Shown here piece after piece: positions 8,856 to 16,102 of a stretch of 64,000 nucleotides of DNA. This stretch comes from Marinococcus halotolerans DSM 16375 (GTDB lineage: Bacteria; Bacillota; Bacilli; Bacillales; Marinococcaceae), in contig NZ_ATVM01000002.1 of the NCBI RefSeq assembly GCF_000420725.1, positions 182,961 to 246,960 of the forward strand. Direction: 5' to 3'. Positions within the stretch are counted from its first letter, which is position 1, and each line of letters starts with the position of its first letter. The notes beneath the pieces were generated by a model. That model ran no database searches. It saw only the letters and a program-made list of their open reading frames with translations, and was not told the origin of the DNA. A program made the translations under genes and the position numbers.

Positions 8856-10283
8856 TTATATATGCTTCTGCAGGGTTTGTACGACATGCTTTAAAGTTTC
8901 TTTTTCTCCTACATTTCCCGGAAATATTACATACGGAATCCCCGGGAAACGGCTTTTAGCATCTGTCTGCCAGACGGGCACACCGGGAGCAATCTGCCCG
9001 AGTACTTCTGCTTTTTTAACGAGCAGCCCCTTCGTGCCGACATCGCTCGATGTAATACCGCCTTTTGCAACGACAAACGCCGGCTGATAAGCAGCTTTTT
9101 TCACAAAGTTTGTTACTGCATCAGAAATTTTTACAGATAACGCCAGCTCTTCTTCTTTTCGGTTTTCCCCTAAGTCAATGCGCTCCCGGGAAGTGTAGAC
9201 ACACACCGTCGTTCCCTGCCCGGTGGAGTTATCGACGATCTGCTGGACACGGTGAATTTCTTTTTGAAATGCCTCCTCATCCATCACCGCAGGGCAATAA
9301 AATTCCACAAATGAAATATCGGTCAGCTGCTTCAAAACTTCGAGCTGTTCCGTCGATTTTTGCACATGGGAGCCGATAATAATCAAACCGCCATTGTCAC
9401 TTTGATGCTCGAAGAGGCTGCCCGCCTCTAAATATGGTTTGCGGGTGATGCCGCCAATTTCTTTAGTAAATGTCGCCGCCGTCCGGAATAGAAAGTTTTT
9501 ATGGTTTTGCACGGTCCGAAAGAGGGCCGTGCAGAAGACTTTTACATCTGTTTCACTGACAGCGTTGACGATAATCTTTTGAAAGGACGATGCCTGTTCT
9601 AGTTTAGCTTCGATTGCTTCAAAGTCGAGAGCCCGGAGCTCCTCGATAGAAATGGAAATAGCGTCTTCCTTTTTAAACCGGCCATTTGTTTTTTCTTCTA
9701 CATATTCCCCTAAGTGGCTTGAAGCAAATCCGAACATCCGGTCGCTGGCAAATTCCGTCTCCGCCACGGGTATAAAGGCTTCTCCCTGCTGAATGTAGTG
9801 CACGTCGAAAGCGGTCCGCCGGTTTCCCTGTTCAAAAAAGGGAAGAAGAATTTCTCCGTCCACGGTCTGGCCTGACCGGGCTTCCAGTGTATCTTTTAAA
9901 ACCTCTGTTTCGAGCGGGTAGTGCCCCCGCAGGGTAGAATCCCCCCGGCTGATCAGCAGAAACGGCTGATTTTTTTCTTCAGCCACGCGGGCTATTCGCT
10001 CTGCGATCTCGGTATGAACCTTCGTTGTTTCGGCTTCAGAGAAGGAACGTGAATTTGTGAGAATGAATACAAGCTGCCGCGCGTCTTCAAAAGCCTCCCG
10101 GATCGTCTCCTCCGCCCAGTCTGTATAAACCGGTACGCCGTGAACCGTCTGCACACCAGTTGGATCATCGTCGAGGGAAATGATTTTATGAGGTATGTTT
10201 TGGGCTGCTTCCTTAAAAAAAGCATCTACTTTTTTTTCATCATAAGCGGGCAGAGAGTTAATATAATCATTAATCTGGGTCAT
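8856..10283 (-). CDS. Four-carbon acid sugar kinase family protein (DUF1537)
   Basis: DUF1537 enzymes (OtnK, DtnK, LtnK) phosphorylate four-carbon sugar acids such as 2-oxo-tetronate or threonate, using ATP. The 475-residue length fits. The N-terminal domain has the signature SLDDDPTGVQTVHGVPVYTDW (from about residue 36) and SRGDSTLRGHYPLE; the C-terminal nucleotide-binding domain has VVAKGGITSSDVGTKGL near residue 405 and ends in FPGNVGE. Its start overlaps the stop of the upstream dehydrogenase by four bases, so the two are coupled. The partner aldolase/decarboxylase (OtnC) and isomerase (OtnI) of the described pathways are not nearby, so the exact substrate is open. Confidence 0.85.
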   Translation of the reverse strand: MTQINDYINSLPAYDEKKVDAFFKEAAQNIPHKIISLDDDPTGVQTVHGVPVYTDWAEETIREAFEDARQLVFILTNSRSFSEAETTKVHTEIAERIARVAEEKNQPFLLISRGDSTLRGHYPLETEVLKDTLEARSGQTVDGEILLPFFEQGNRRTAFDVHYIQQGEAFIPVAETEFASDRMFGFASSHLGEYVEEKTNGRFKKEDAISISIEELRALDFEAIEAKLEQASSFQKIIVNAVSETDVKVFCTALFRTVQNHKNFLFRTAATFTKEIGGITRKPYLEAGSLFEHQSDNGGLIIIGSHVQKSTEQLEVLKQLTDISFVEFYCPAVMDEEAFQKEIHRVQQIVDNSTGQGTTVCVYTSRERIDLGENRKEEELALSVKISDAVTNFVKKAAYQPAFVVAKGGITSSDVGTKGLLVKKAEVLGQIAPGVPVWQTDAKSRFPGIPYVIFPGNVGEKETLKHVVQTLQKHI

Positions 10284-11170
10284 TCGTCTTTCCCTCCTTT
10301 TGGCACCGAATAGTTCGCAAGCATTTCGTAATGCTGGAGCACGCCACTGTGATCGTCGGATTTTTTGCCGTGTGCGACCATGGACTCGTACATTTCAGCC
10401 ACGTCCGACGAAAGCGGCAGGGGAACCCCGAGTGATTTCCCGGTCTGAAGGACGTTGGACAGATCCTTTAAATTAATGTCAATCCGTCCGCCTGCAGTAA
10501 AGTCCCGTTCGAGAATTTTCGGGATTTTTGCATCAAGCACACTGCTGCCGGCGAGGCCGTTGCGGATAGCCTCGTACACTTTATCAATGTCCGCTCCTGC
10601 TTTGGAAGCAAGTAGAACGGCTTCTGACATGGCGGCCATCGTGACATTTACTAATATTTGATTGGCAAGCTTCGTGGTGGAGCCGGCGCCCACTTCACCG
10701 ACGTGTGTAACATCTGTACCAACAGCACGGAGCACTGGATAGACAGTGGCAAAGGCGTGCTCATCCCCGCCCACCATAATGGAAAGCGTCCCGTCTATCG
10801 CTTTGGGCTCCCCGCCGCTCACCGGCGCATCCAGAAAGGCTGCTTCTTTTTCCTGAAGCATCTCTGCCCAGCGCCTGGAATCTACGGGGGATACAGAGCT
10901 CATATCAACCACGACTGCTCCTTTTTTCACGACCGGCAGAATACCATTTATTACTTCATCGAGTATAGCTGTTGTAGGAAGCATGGTAATAATAATGTCA
11001 CTGCCTTCGGCTGCTTCCCTGGCGGAATCAACGGCTTCTCCTCCCGCTTTTGCTACCCGCTGTCCGGCCTCGGGGTGGATGTCAAACCCCTTCAGTGTAA
11101 ATCCGGCCTTCAGAAGATTCTCAGCCATTGGCGCTCCCATAATACCTAAACCAATTTGTCCAATATTCAT
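10280..11170 (-). CDS. Beta-hydroxyacid dehydrogenase (LtnD/GarR type)
   Basis: NAD(P)-dependent oxidation or reduction of a short beta-hydroxy acid. The 296-residue protein has the Rossmann motif GLGIMGAPMAENLLKAG (residues 7-23), the substrate motif DAPVSGGEPKAIDGTLSIMVGG near 122, and the catalytic-lysine helix GAGSTTKLANQILVN near 165, all typical of 3-hydroxyisobutyrate dehydrogenase relatives. Coupling with a DUF1537 kinase points to L-threonate dehydrogenase (LtnD) or a related tetronate enzyme; tartronate semialdehyde reductase is the alternative. It is transcribed away from the GntR regulator at 11368, which probably controls it. Confidence 0.83.
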   Translation of the reverse strand: MNIGQIGLGIMGAPMAENLLKAGFTLKGFDIHPEAGQRVAKAGGEAVDSAREAAEGSDIIITMLPTTAILDEVINGILPVVKKGAVVVDMSSVSPVDSRRWAEMLQEKEAAFLDAPVSGGEPKAIDGTLSIMVGGDEHAFATVYPVLRAVGTDVTHVGEVGAGSTTKLANQILVNVTMAAMSEAVLLASKAGADIDKVYEAIRNGLAGSSVLDAKIPKILERDFTAGGRIDINLKDLSNVLQTGKSLGVPLPLSSDVAEMYESMVAHGKKSDDHSGVLQHYEMLANYSVPKGGKDE

Positions 11171-11245
11171 ATGGTTCCACTCCTTCAGTTTATTAAATAG
11201 GGAAAGCGTTTTTTATTACAAATGATAAGGTTTACAATGAAATTA

Positions 11246-11276
11246 TTGTACACAAATTTATATTTATTGTATACAT
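11246..11276. promoter_or_regulatory. Two GntR/FCD-type operators 21 bp apart within a promoter
   Basis: TTGTACACAA (11246-11255) and TTGTATACAT (11267-11276) each fit the GTnnAC core of FCD-type GntR operators. Their centres are 21 bases apart, two helical turns. The same bases form a plausible plus-strand promoter, TTGTAC at 11246-11251 and TATACA at 11270-11275 with an 18-base spacer, suggesting autoregulation. The site lies between the divergent regulator and the sugar-acid genes. Confidence 0.55.
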
Positions 11277-11367
11277 TAATAGGTAAGTTGTTTTAATTTC
11301 TATTAGGTAGGTATAATGAGAATAAGAAATGAAAACAGAAGATTGCACCGGAAGGGGTGGGGGAACA

Positions 11368-11973
11368 ATGAAGCAACAGCATTCGGCTTCAGATACGGCA
11401 TATGAAAAAATTCGGGATGCCATATTTGAGGAAAAATATGAACGCGGGGAAAAATTAACGGAAGTGAAGCTTGCAGACGAACTTGGGGTCAGCCGGACCC
11501 CTGTAAGAGACGCGATGCGCAAGCTCGAAGAGGAGGGCTTAATTAAAGATAAGCGGGTGATCAACCCGACGATTAAGGATTTAATGAATACGTTTGATGT
11601 GCGGATGCTGCTCGAAGGGTTTGCTGTCCGCCAGGCTGCCCGTTACATGGGGCCTGACCGGGTGAAAGATCTGCAGAGGTGTATAGAAGCTGCGAAGCAG
11701 GGCACAACGGAAGAAATTATGGAGGCCAATAAAGAATTCCACGATATTATCGTCAGGGCGAGCAATAACGACGTACTAATCGACACGATTGAACGAATGC
11801 AGTCAGTTATTTTTTTGTTCCGGAGAACAGTAGTTTATCACCAAAGGCCCCGTCTGATTGAGGAGCATGAGGCCATACTTAAAGCGATTCGAAATCACGA
11901 GGAGGAGAAGGCAGAAGCGTTGATGAAAAGTCATTTAAAGAAGGATCTGGATTTTTCCATCCATTCCTGGTGA
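11368..11973 (+). CDS. GntR-family regulator, FCD subfamily
   Basis: Sugar-acid or organic-acid responsive repressor. The winged helix-turn-helix is at residues 7-70 (LADELGVSRTPVRDAMRKLEEEGL), and the all-helical FCD ligand domain follows (MLLEGFAVRQAARY, then NKEFHDIIVRASNND and HEAILKAIRNHEEEKAEALMKSHL), with His and Asp positions that usually hold a metal. Length is 201 residues from the start at 11368, chosen because GGTGGGGGAAC precedes it; an in-frame ATG at 11329 is less likely. Divergent from the dehydrogenase/kinase pair, with a shared control region holding two operator-like sites. Confidence 0.85.
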   Translation: MKQQHSASDTAYEKIRDAIFEEKYERGEKLTEVKLADELGVSRTPVRDAMRKLEEEGLIKDKRVINPTIKDLMNTFDVRMLLEGFAVRQAARYMGPDRVKDLQRCIEAAKQGTTEEIMEANKEFHDIIVRASNNDVLIDTIERMQSVIFLFRRTVVYHQRPRLIEEHEAILKAIRNHEEEKAEALMKSHLKKDLDFSIHSW

Positions 11974-12082
11974 AAGCCGGCTAAATACATCCGCAGCCCC
12001 TTTTCCGGAAAGAAAAATAACCCCCATGCAGACAGGCGTGATAAAATCCCGTCTATATGGAGGTTTCTGGAAAGAAGCTTTC

Positions 12083-13126
12083 TTATTTGTTAAACGAGAC
12101 TGGAATGACCCGTTGTTCCCAATTGCTTTTTTCGGCGAGCTCCAGCAAACGTATAACTCTGCTCGCTTCAATGGCGGTCACCGGATTTTTACCATCCTCC
12201 TGGATGGCCTGGGCGATCTTTTCATAATAGGACTCATACGATCCCTGATGGGTAGGGATTTTCTCCGTCCCCCCGTAGGCATCGGTAAACGTCCCGTAGT
12301 AAGCTTCATCCTCCACAGCCCATCCCCGGTCCCCGGGCGATGTCCCATTAATCAACATTTCCTCCTGGGGATCAAAGCCGTATTTCACAAAGCTGCCTTT
12401 TGTTCCGTGCACAATATACCGGGGAACCTCCCCGACGGCAAGAAAGCTGGATTGTAAAATAACCCGCTGGTTTGGATAGCCAAGAATCGCGTGAAAATAA
12501 TCGGTATTATTCGTTTTCGGGCGCTGCATTTCGAGGTCAGCGAAAATGGTTTCCGGCATACCGAACAGTTCAAGCGCCTGATCAATGAAATGGGCACCTA
12601 AGTCAAACCAGCTGCCCGAGCCTGGCAGGTCCTGTTCGCGCCAGAGCCCCTCCACCTCCGGGGCATAGTCGTTCCACGCAGCCTGAAAGGTATGAACGTC
12701 GCCAAGCGCCCCTGCTTCCATCAAAGAACGGATCGTTAAAAAATCACCGTCCCAGCGGCGGTTGTGATATACGCTCAAAACGACATCGTTTGCTTCGGCG
12801 AGCTCTGTCAGCTCTACGGCTTCCTCATATGTAGGGACAAATGGTTTTTCCAGCACCACGTGCTTGCCGTTTTCAATTGCAGCTTTGGCTAAAGGGTAAT
12901 GGGTGGTGTTTGGACTCGTAATGACAACAAGATCAATATCCTCACGCCGGCAGGCTTCCTCTGCTTCATCGGTAACTTCAACACCCGGAAGCCGCTCATG
13001 TACTTTTTCCGCACTCGAGGATGAAACGAGACGGATATTAAAGTGATCGCTTTTTTCGATAATAGGTGTATGAAACACAGAGCCTGAAAAACCAAAAGCG
13101 ATAATAGCAGTATTGATCGGCTGCAT
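12083..13126 (-). CDS. Gfo/Idh/MocA family oxidoreductase
   Basis: NAD(P)-dependent sugar or inositol-type dehydrogenase. The Rossmann fold begins at residue 5 with IIAFGFSGSVFHTPII, and the family motif EKPF (VVLEKPFVPTYEEA) lies near residue 90. The C-terminal domain has the SWFDLGAHFIDQALELFG helix containing the usual Asp-x3-His pair. Length is 347 residues from the ATG at 13126, which follows GAGGAGG at the right distance. It resembles YvaA/YulF-like scyllo-inositol dehydrogenases in general layout, but the substrate cannot be told. It stands alone between the GntR regulator gene (convergent) and thiT, with about 110 bases of non-coding DNA downstream. Confidence 0.82.
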   Translation of the reverse strand: MQPINTAIIAFGFSGSVFHTPIIEKSDHFNIRLVSSSSAEKVHERLPGVEVTDEAEEACRREDIDLVVITSPNTTHYPLAKAAIENGKHVVLEKPFVPTYEEAVELTELAEANDVVLSVYHNRRWDGDFLTIRSLMEAGALGDVHTFQAAWNDYAPEVEGLWREQDLPGSGSWFDLGAHFIDQALELFGMPETIFADLEMQRPKTNNTDYFHAILGYPNQRVILQSSFLAVGEVPRYIVHGTKGSFVKYGFDPQEEMLINGTSPGDRGWAVEDEAYYGTFTDAYGGTEKIPTHQGSYESYYEKIAQAIQEDGKNPVTAIEASRVIRLLELAEKSNWEQRVIPVSFNK

Positions 13127-13199
13127 GGCTGACGACCTCCTCAAAAGTTATTAATAAACGTTTCCCCTCTGTCCGTAAAAGGAAACGTCACCACCATAG

Positions 13200-13227
13200 A
13201 AAAAAGCGGCAGTCGTCCTGCCGCTTT
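13200..13227 (-). terminator. Terminator of thiT
   Basis: On the minus strand AAAGCGGCAG and CTGCCGCTTT pair around a five-base loop (13203-13227), followed by a T run (13200-13205 complement). Confidence 0.8.
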
Positions 13228-13239
13228 AAAGTATCATGC

Positions 13240-13800
13240 CTATTTCCATTTCGGCTGGTCAAAAAATTTCGGGCGATATTTTGCGATAACAAACAGAATA
13301 ATAACGGTAATAATGGTTTGCGGAATTAAATATGAAGCGTTGTAGAGTGCCGAATACACCACAACAGGTGTCCCCTCCGGTGCGTAGCTGCCAAACCAGA
13401 TGACGCCCGAGACAAAGTGGTCGATATAGCGAAGCAGTGCCCCAAAAACAATGCCGATAAGCATTAAGAGGTAAGGGATCCGCTCCCGGAAGACAGCATG
13501 GGTTGTGAAAATGGCAGCAAATCCGAGCACTGTATAGGCGATCGGGTATTCAAGTACGAGCTGCACGGGATGGACGATGGTCGCTCCCTGCAGAAGCTGG
13601 AGCATTCCTGCCAGAAACCCTGTAGCAAGTCCCGCTTTCCATCCACGGCGAAAAGCCATTAGAAAAATAGGAACCATAATAAAAGAAATCGAACCGCCGG
13701 CGAGCCACGGTCCGCCGAATTCAAGAAATCCTAAAATAAAAGAGAGAGCAGCCATGAATGCTGTTTCTATCATAATTGCTAAACGTTTACCCCTCTCCAA
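13240..13800 (-). CDS. thiT: ECF thiamine transporter S component ThiT
   Basis: Binds thiamine outside and, with the shared ECF module, imports it. The 186-residue, six-helix protein shows ThiT features: FGGPWLAGGSISFIMVPIFLMAFRRG (about 28-53), a lumenal EYPIAYTVLGF and RYIDHFVSGVIWFGSYAP. The start is a TTG at 13800 preceded by GGGAGGTG nine bases upstream. The shared EcfA/EcfT genes are not in the window. ThiT genes in Firmicutes usually have a TPP riboswitch, but the 124 bases before this one contain none of the thi-box motifs. Confidence 0.9.
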   Translation of the reverse strand: MERGKRLAIMIETAFMAALSFILGFLEFGGPWLAGGSISFIMVPIFLMAFRRGWKAGLATGFLAGMLQLLQGATIVHPVQLVLEYPIAYTVLGFAAIFTTHAVFRERIPYLLMLIGIVFGALLRYIDHFVSGVIWFGSYAPEGTPVVVYSALYNASYLIPQTIITVIILFVIAKYRPKFFDQPKWK

Positions 13801-13885
13801 CGATGAACACCTCCCTGGAATTTGCCGATACTATCTTAGCATAATGGGCAAAAGAAAGAAACGCCAAGGGCAAAGGTTTGTCTGA

Positions 13886-13891
13886 TATAAT
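13886..13891 (+). promoter_or_regulatory. Extended -10 promoter for the small membrane protein
   Basis: TATAAT preceded by TG at 13883-13884 forms an extended -10 box, 33 bases before the next start codon. No clear -35 box is seen. Confidence 0.4.
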
Positions 13892-13924
13892 ATGACAAGA
13901 AGGAAGAAACAGGGAGAGGATTAC

Positions 13925-14380
13925 ATGGAGACATCGACAGATATGCTGAGGGAATATTTAAAGGGCAGCGGAGCTGCCTGTACGGTGACCCTGCTGTTAT
14001 TTATATTCTATACAATTATCCTGGGGGAGGTACAGCTTTTTCCCAATCTGGCCTTTCTTTTAGCAGTATGCACGTACCTTGGTTCGATCGTTGGGGTACT
14101 GCTGCTTAAGCTCGTGGAGCCGTATCAGTATCATATTCTGTATCCAGTTCTGGGTACGTTTTTTTTCGGTTTTCTTGGCATTTTTTACGGCGTATCGATC
14201 ATCTACGCCTACCAGCTCGACGGCTTTTTTGTCGTGGTGACGATGGCGTCCTCTATGTCATTTTTTATTTCCCAGTTCGTGCAGGCACAGACGATTGCCT
14301 GGATCATGGCAGGCTCCGGTCCGTTTTTTTTAGCGGTCATCATGTTTTCGAATCAATTAGCCCGTTCGCTCGGGCAGTGA
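13925..14380 (+). CDS. Small four-helix membrane protein, function unknown
   Basis: I do not recognise this 151-residue protein. After a short polar N-terminus it has four hydrophobic segments, about residues 20-38, 42-62, 73-96 and 103-145 (the last probably two helices). Few charged residues lie between them. The start is at 13925, after AGGGAGAGG; an in-frame ATG at 13892 lies in the promoter region. A hypothetical soluble protein follows after 13 bases, apparently in the same transcript. It is divergent from thiT, but nothing else links it to thiamine. Confidence 0.6.
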   Translation: METSTDMLREYLKGSGAACTVTLLLFIFYTIILGEVQLFPNLAFLLAVCTYLGSIVGVLLLKLVEPYQYHILYPVLGTFFFGFLGIFYGVSIIYAYQLDGFFVVVTMASSMSFFISQFVQAQTIAWIMAGSGPFFLAVIMFSNQLARSLGQ

Positions 14381-14393
14381 AGGAGGAAAAACA

Positions 14394-14744
14394 GTGAATT
14401 ATCACGACAGACAGTTTGCAGGCATAGAAAACAGCACAGGCGGAGAGGTATCAGGCCAGACCGTTTTTCATTACGAACAGGACGGGTCAGTGCTTCGGGC
14501 CCACTATTCTGGAGGCGAGGTCGTTTCCGGTGTTTTAATTGGAAAAGTATATGCCAATGGCGAGCTGGAATTCCGGTACAATCACATAAACGAGGACTGG
14601 AGCATTCGCGGCGGCAAGTGTTACTCGGTTCCGGAAGTGCTGGAAGACGGAAGGATCCGCCTGCATGAACAGTGGCAGTGGCAGGATGAAAGCAGCGAGA
14701 AGGGAACATCCATCGTAGAAGAATTGAAAAGCGATATGGTTTAA
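14394..14744 (+). CDS. Conserved hypothetical protein of the small beta-sheet type
   Basis: A 116-residue soluble protein with repeating strand patterns (SGQTVFHYEQDGSVLRAHYSGG, VLIGKVYANGELEFRYNHIN, DGRIRLHEQWQWQD). The pattern resembles a family often labelled n-acetylglutamate synthase in Bacillus genomes, a label without mechanistic support in the sequence. No catalytic motif, signal peptide or metal site is visible. It follows the small membrane protein by 13 bases with GGAGGAAAAAC as a strong ribosome site, so the two are probably co-expressed. Confidence 0.6.
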   Translation: MNYHDRQFAGIENSTGGEVSGQTVFHYEQDGSVLRAHYSGGEVVSGVLIGKVYANGELEFRYNHINEDWSIRGGKCYSVPEVLEDGRIRLHEQWQWQDESSEKGTSIVEELKSDMV

Positions 14745-14804
14745 AATTCCGGCACCGGAGGAAAAGTATGTTCGACTACGCATCATACAAAGGAGACTTT
14801 CAAC

Positions 14805-15791
14805 ATGGAACATACTTCTATTGCCGGCACAAACCTGAGCCCGTCACGGATAGGACTGGGCACGTGGGCGATTGGCGGCACGCAGTGGGGTGGCACAGAT
14901 GAAAAGCAGTCGATTGAAACGATACACGCAGCTCTTGATAAAGGCATTACCCTTGTGGATACTGCTCCTGCTTACGGGTTCGGAGAATCAGAAAAAATTG
15001 TCGGGAAGGCATTAAAGCAGGATAACAAGCGGCAAAACGTCGTGCTGTCGAGCAAGTGCGGCATGAACTGGAACGAGGACGGTGTCTTCCGGGACGGTAC
15101 AGCAGCCCGCATCCGCCGGGAAATTGATGATTCCCTGCAGCGGCTGCAGACAGACCATATCGATATTTATCATGTACACTGGCCGGATCCTAAAGCAGAT
15201 ATGGCCGAAACGGCAGGGGCTATGAAAGAAATACTCGATGCAGGAAAAATTCGTGCGATAGCGGTCAGTAATTTCACTGTGGAAGAGCTCGAAGAATTTA
15301 AAAAAACGGCACCGGTTCATGTTATCCAGCCGCCGTATAACGTTTTTGAACGGGGCATTGAAAAAGACATTCTTCCATATGCGGAAAAACAGGACATTTC
15401 CACGCTTTTGTATGGATCACTGTGCCGCGGATTATTAAGCGGCAAGATGTCGGAAAACACGACATTTGAAGGTGACGATCTCCGCAACGGGGACCCGAAG
15501 TTTCAGGCAGATCGTTTTCCGCAGTACATTGCGGCGGTAAATGAACTCGATCAATACGTGCAAAATAAATATGACAAGCGAGTAATCCATCTGGCTGTCC
15601 GCTGGGTGCTGGACCAGCCTGGAACAAGTACAGCCCTGTGGGGAGGCCGCCGTCCGGACCAGATGAACGGCATTGAGGAAATTATGAACTGGCAGCTTGA
15701 CCAGACGGATATGAAAGCCGTGAACGAAATTGTAAATAAGCATGTAAAAGACCCGGTAGGGCCTGAATTTATGGCTCCTCCAACCCGGTAA
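14805..15791 (+). CDS. Aldo/keto reductase
   Basis: NADPH-dependent reduction of aldehydes or ketones, TIM-barrel fold, cytoplasmic. The 328-residue protein shows the catalytic tetrad context: DTAPAYGFGESE (Asp and Tyr, near residue 50), SSKCG (Lys near 84) and DIYHVHWPD (His near 122), plus the cofactor loop AVRWVLDQPGTSTALWGGRRPDQ near 270. It resembles the YqkF/YhdN group. It has its own ribosome site (AAAGGAGAC) and a strong terminator immediately after, so it is a single-gene unit. The substrate is unknown. Confidence 0.88.
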   Translation: MEHTSIAGTNLSPSRIGLGTWAIGGTQWGGTDEKQSIETIHAALDKGITLVDTAPAYGFGESEKIVGKALKQDNKRQNVVLSSKCGMNWNEDGVFRDGTAARIRREIDDSLQRLQTDHIDIYHVHWPDPKADMAETAGAMKEILDAGKIRAIAVSNFTVEELEEFKKTAPVHVIQPPYNVFERGIEKDILPYAEKQDISTLLYGSLCRGLLSGKMSENTTFEGDDLRNGDPKFQADRFPQYIAAVNELDQYVQNKYDKRVIHLAVRWVLDQPGTSTALWGGRRPDQMNGIEEIMNWQLDQTDMKAVNEIVNKHVKDPVGPEFMAPPTR

Positions 15792-15795
15792 AGAA

Positions 15796-15825
15796 AAAAT
15801 GCTGCGCCTGGGCGCGGCATTTTTT
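15796..15825 (+). terminator. Terminator after the aldo/keto reductase
   Basis: AAAATGCTGCGCC and GGCGCGGCATTTT form a 13-base stem with one wobble pair, ending in a T run. Confidence 0.8.
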
Positions 15826-15971
15826 ATGAAATAAAGGATGATGGAGAGAAGTCAGCGAAGGGTTATACATACAGAAAAAATTCTGCATGCGGCAGATGTG
15901 CTTTACAGTATTTGAGCCTGTTTGTTTAATCGTGTCAACATTGATACTGTCGTATTTATATTTTCCTTTAA

Positions 15972-16019
15972 TTGTGTTTGTACAGGAAATCCCATAAAAT
16001 AAAGATGTAAGCGAATACT
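15972..16019 (+). promoter_or_regulatory. Mannitol operon promoter with a candidate cre site
   Basis: TTGTGT (15972-15977) and TAAAAT (15995-16000) have a 17-base spacer. TGTAAGCGAATACT at 16006-16019 fits the catabolite-response element pattern (TGnAAnCG core) and overlaps the expected transcription start, a usual place for CcpA repression. The rest of the 311-base gap (15792-16102) holds the preceding terminator and AT-rich DNA, probably with MtlR binding sites that I cannot place with certainty. Confidence 0.5.
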
Positions 16020-16102
16020 AAAAAATGAACGGTCCATATTTCATCAAGAAATCATTTCATTATTGTCATCAATATATTTGGACCTGAAAAGGGGGAAACA
16101 CA

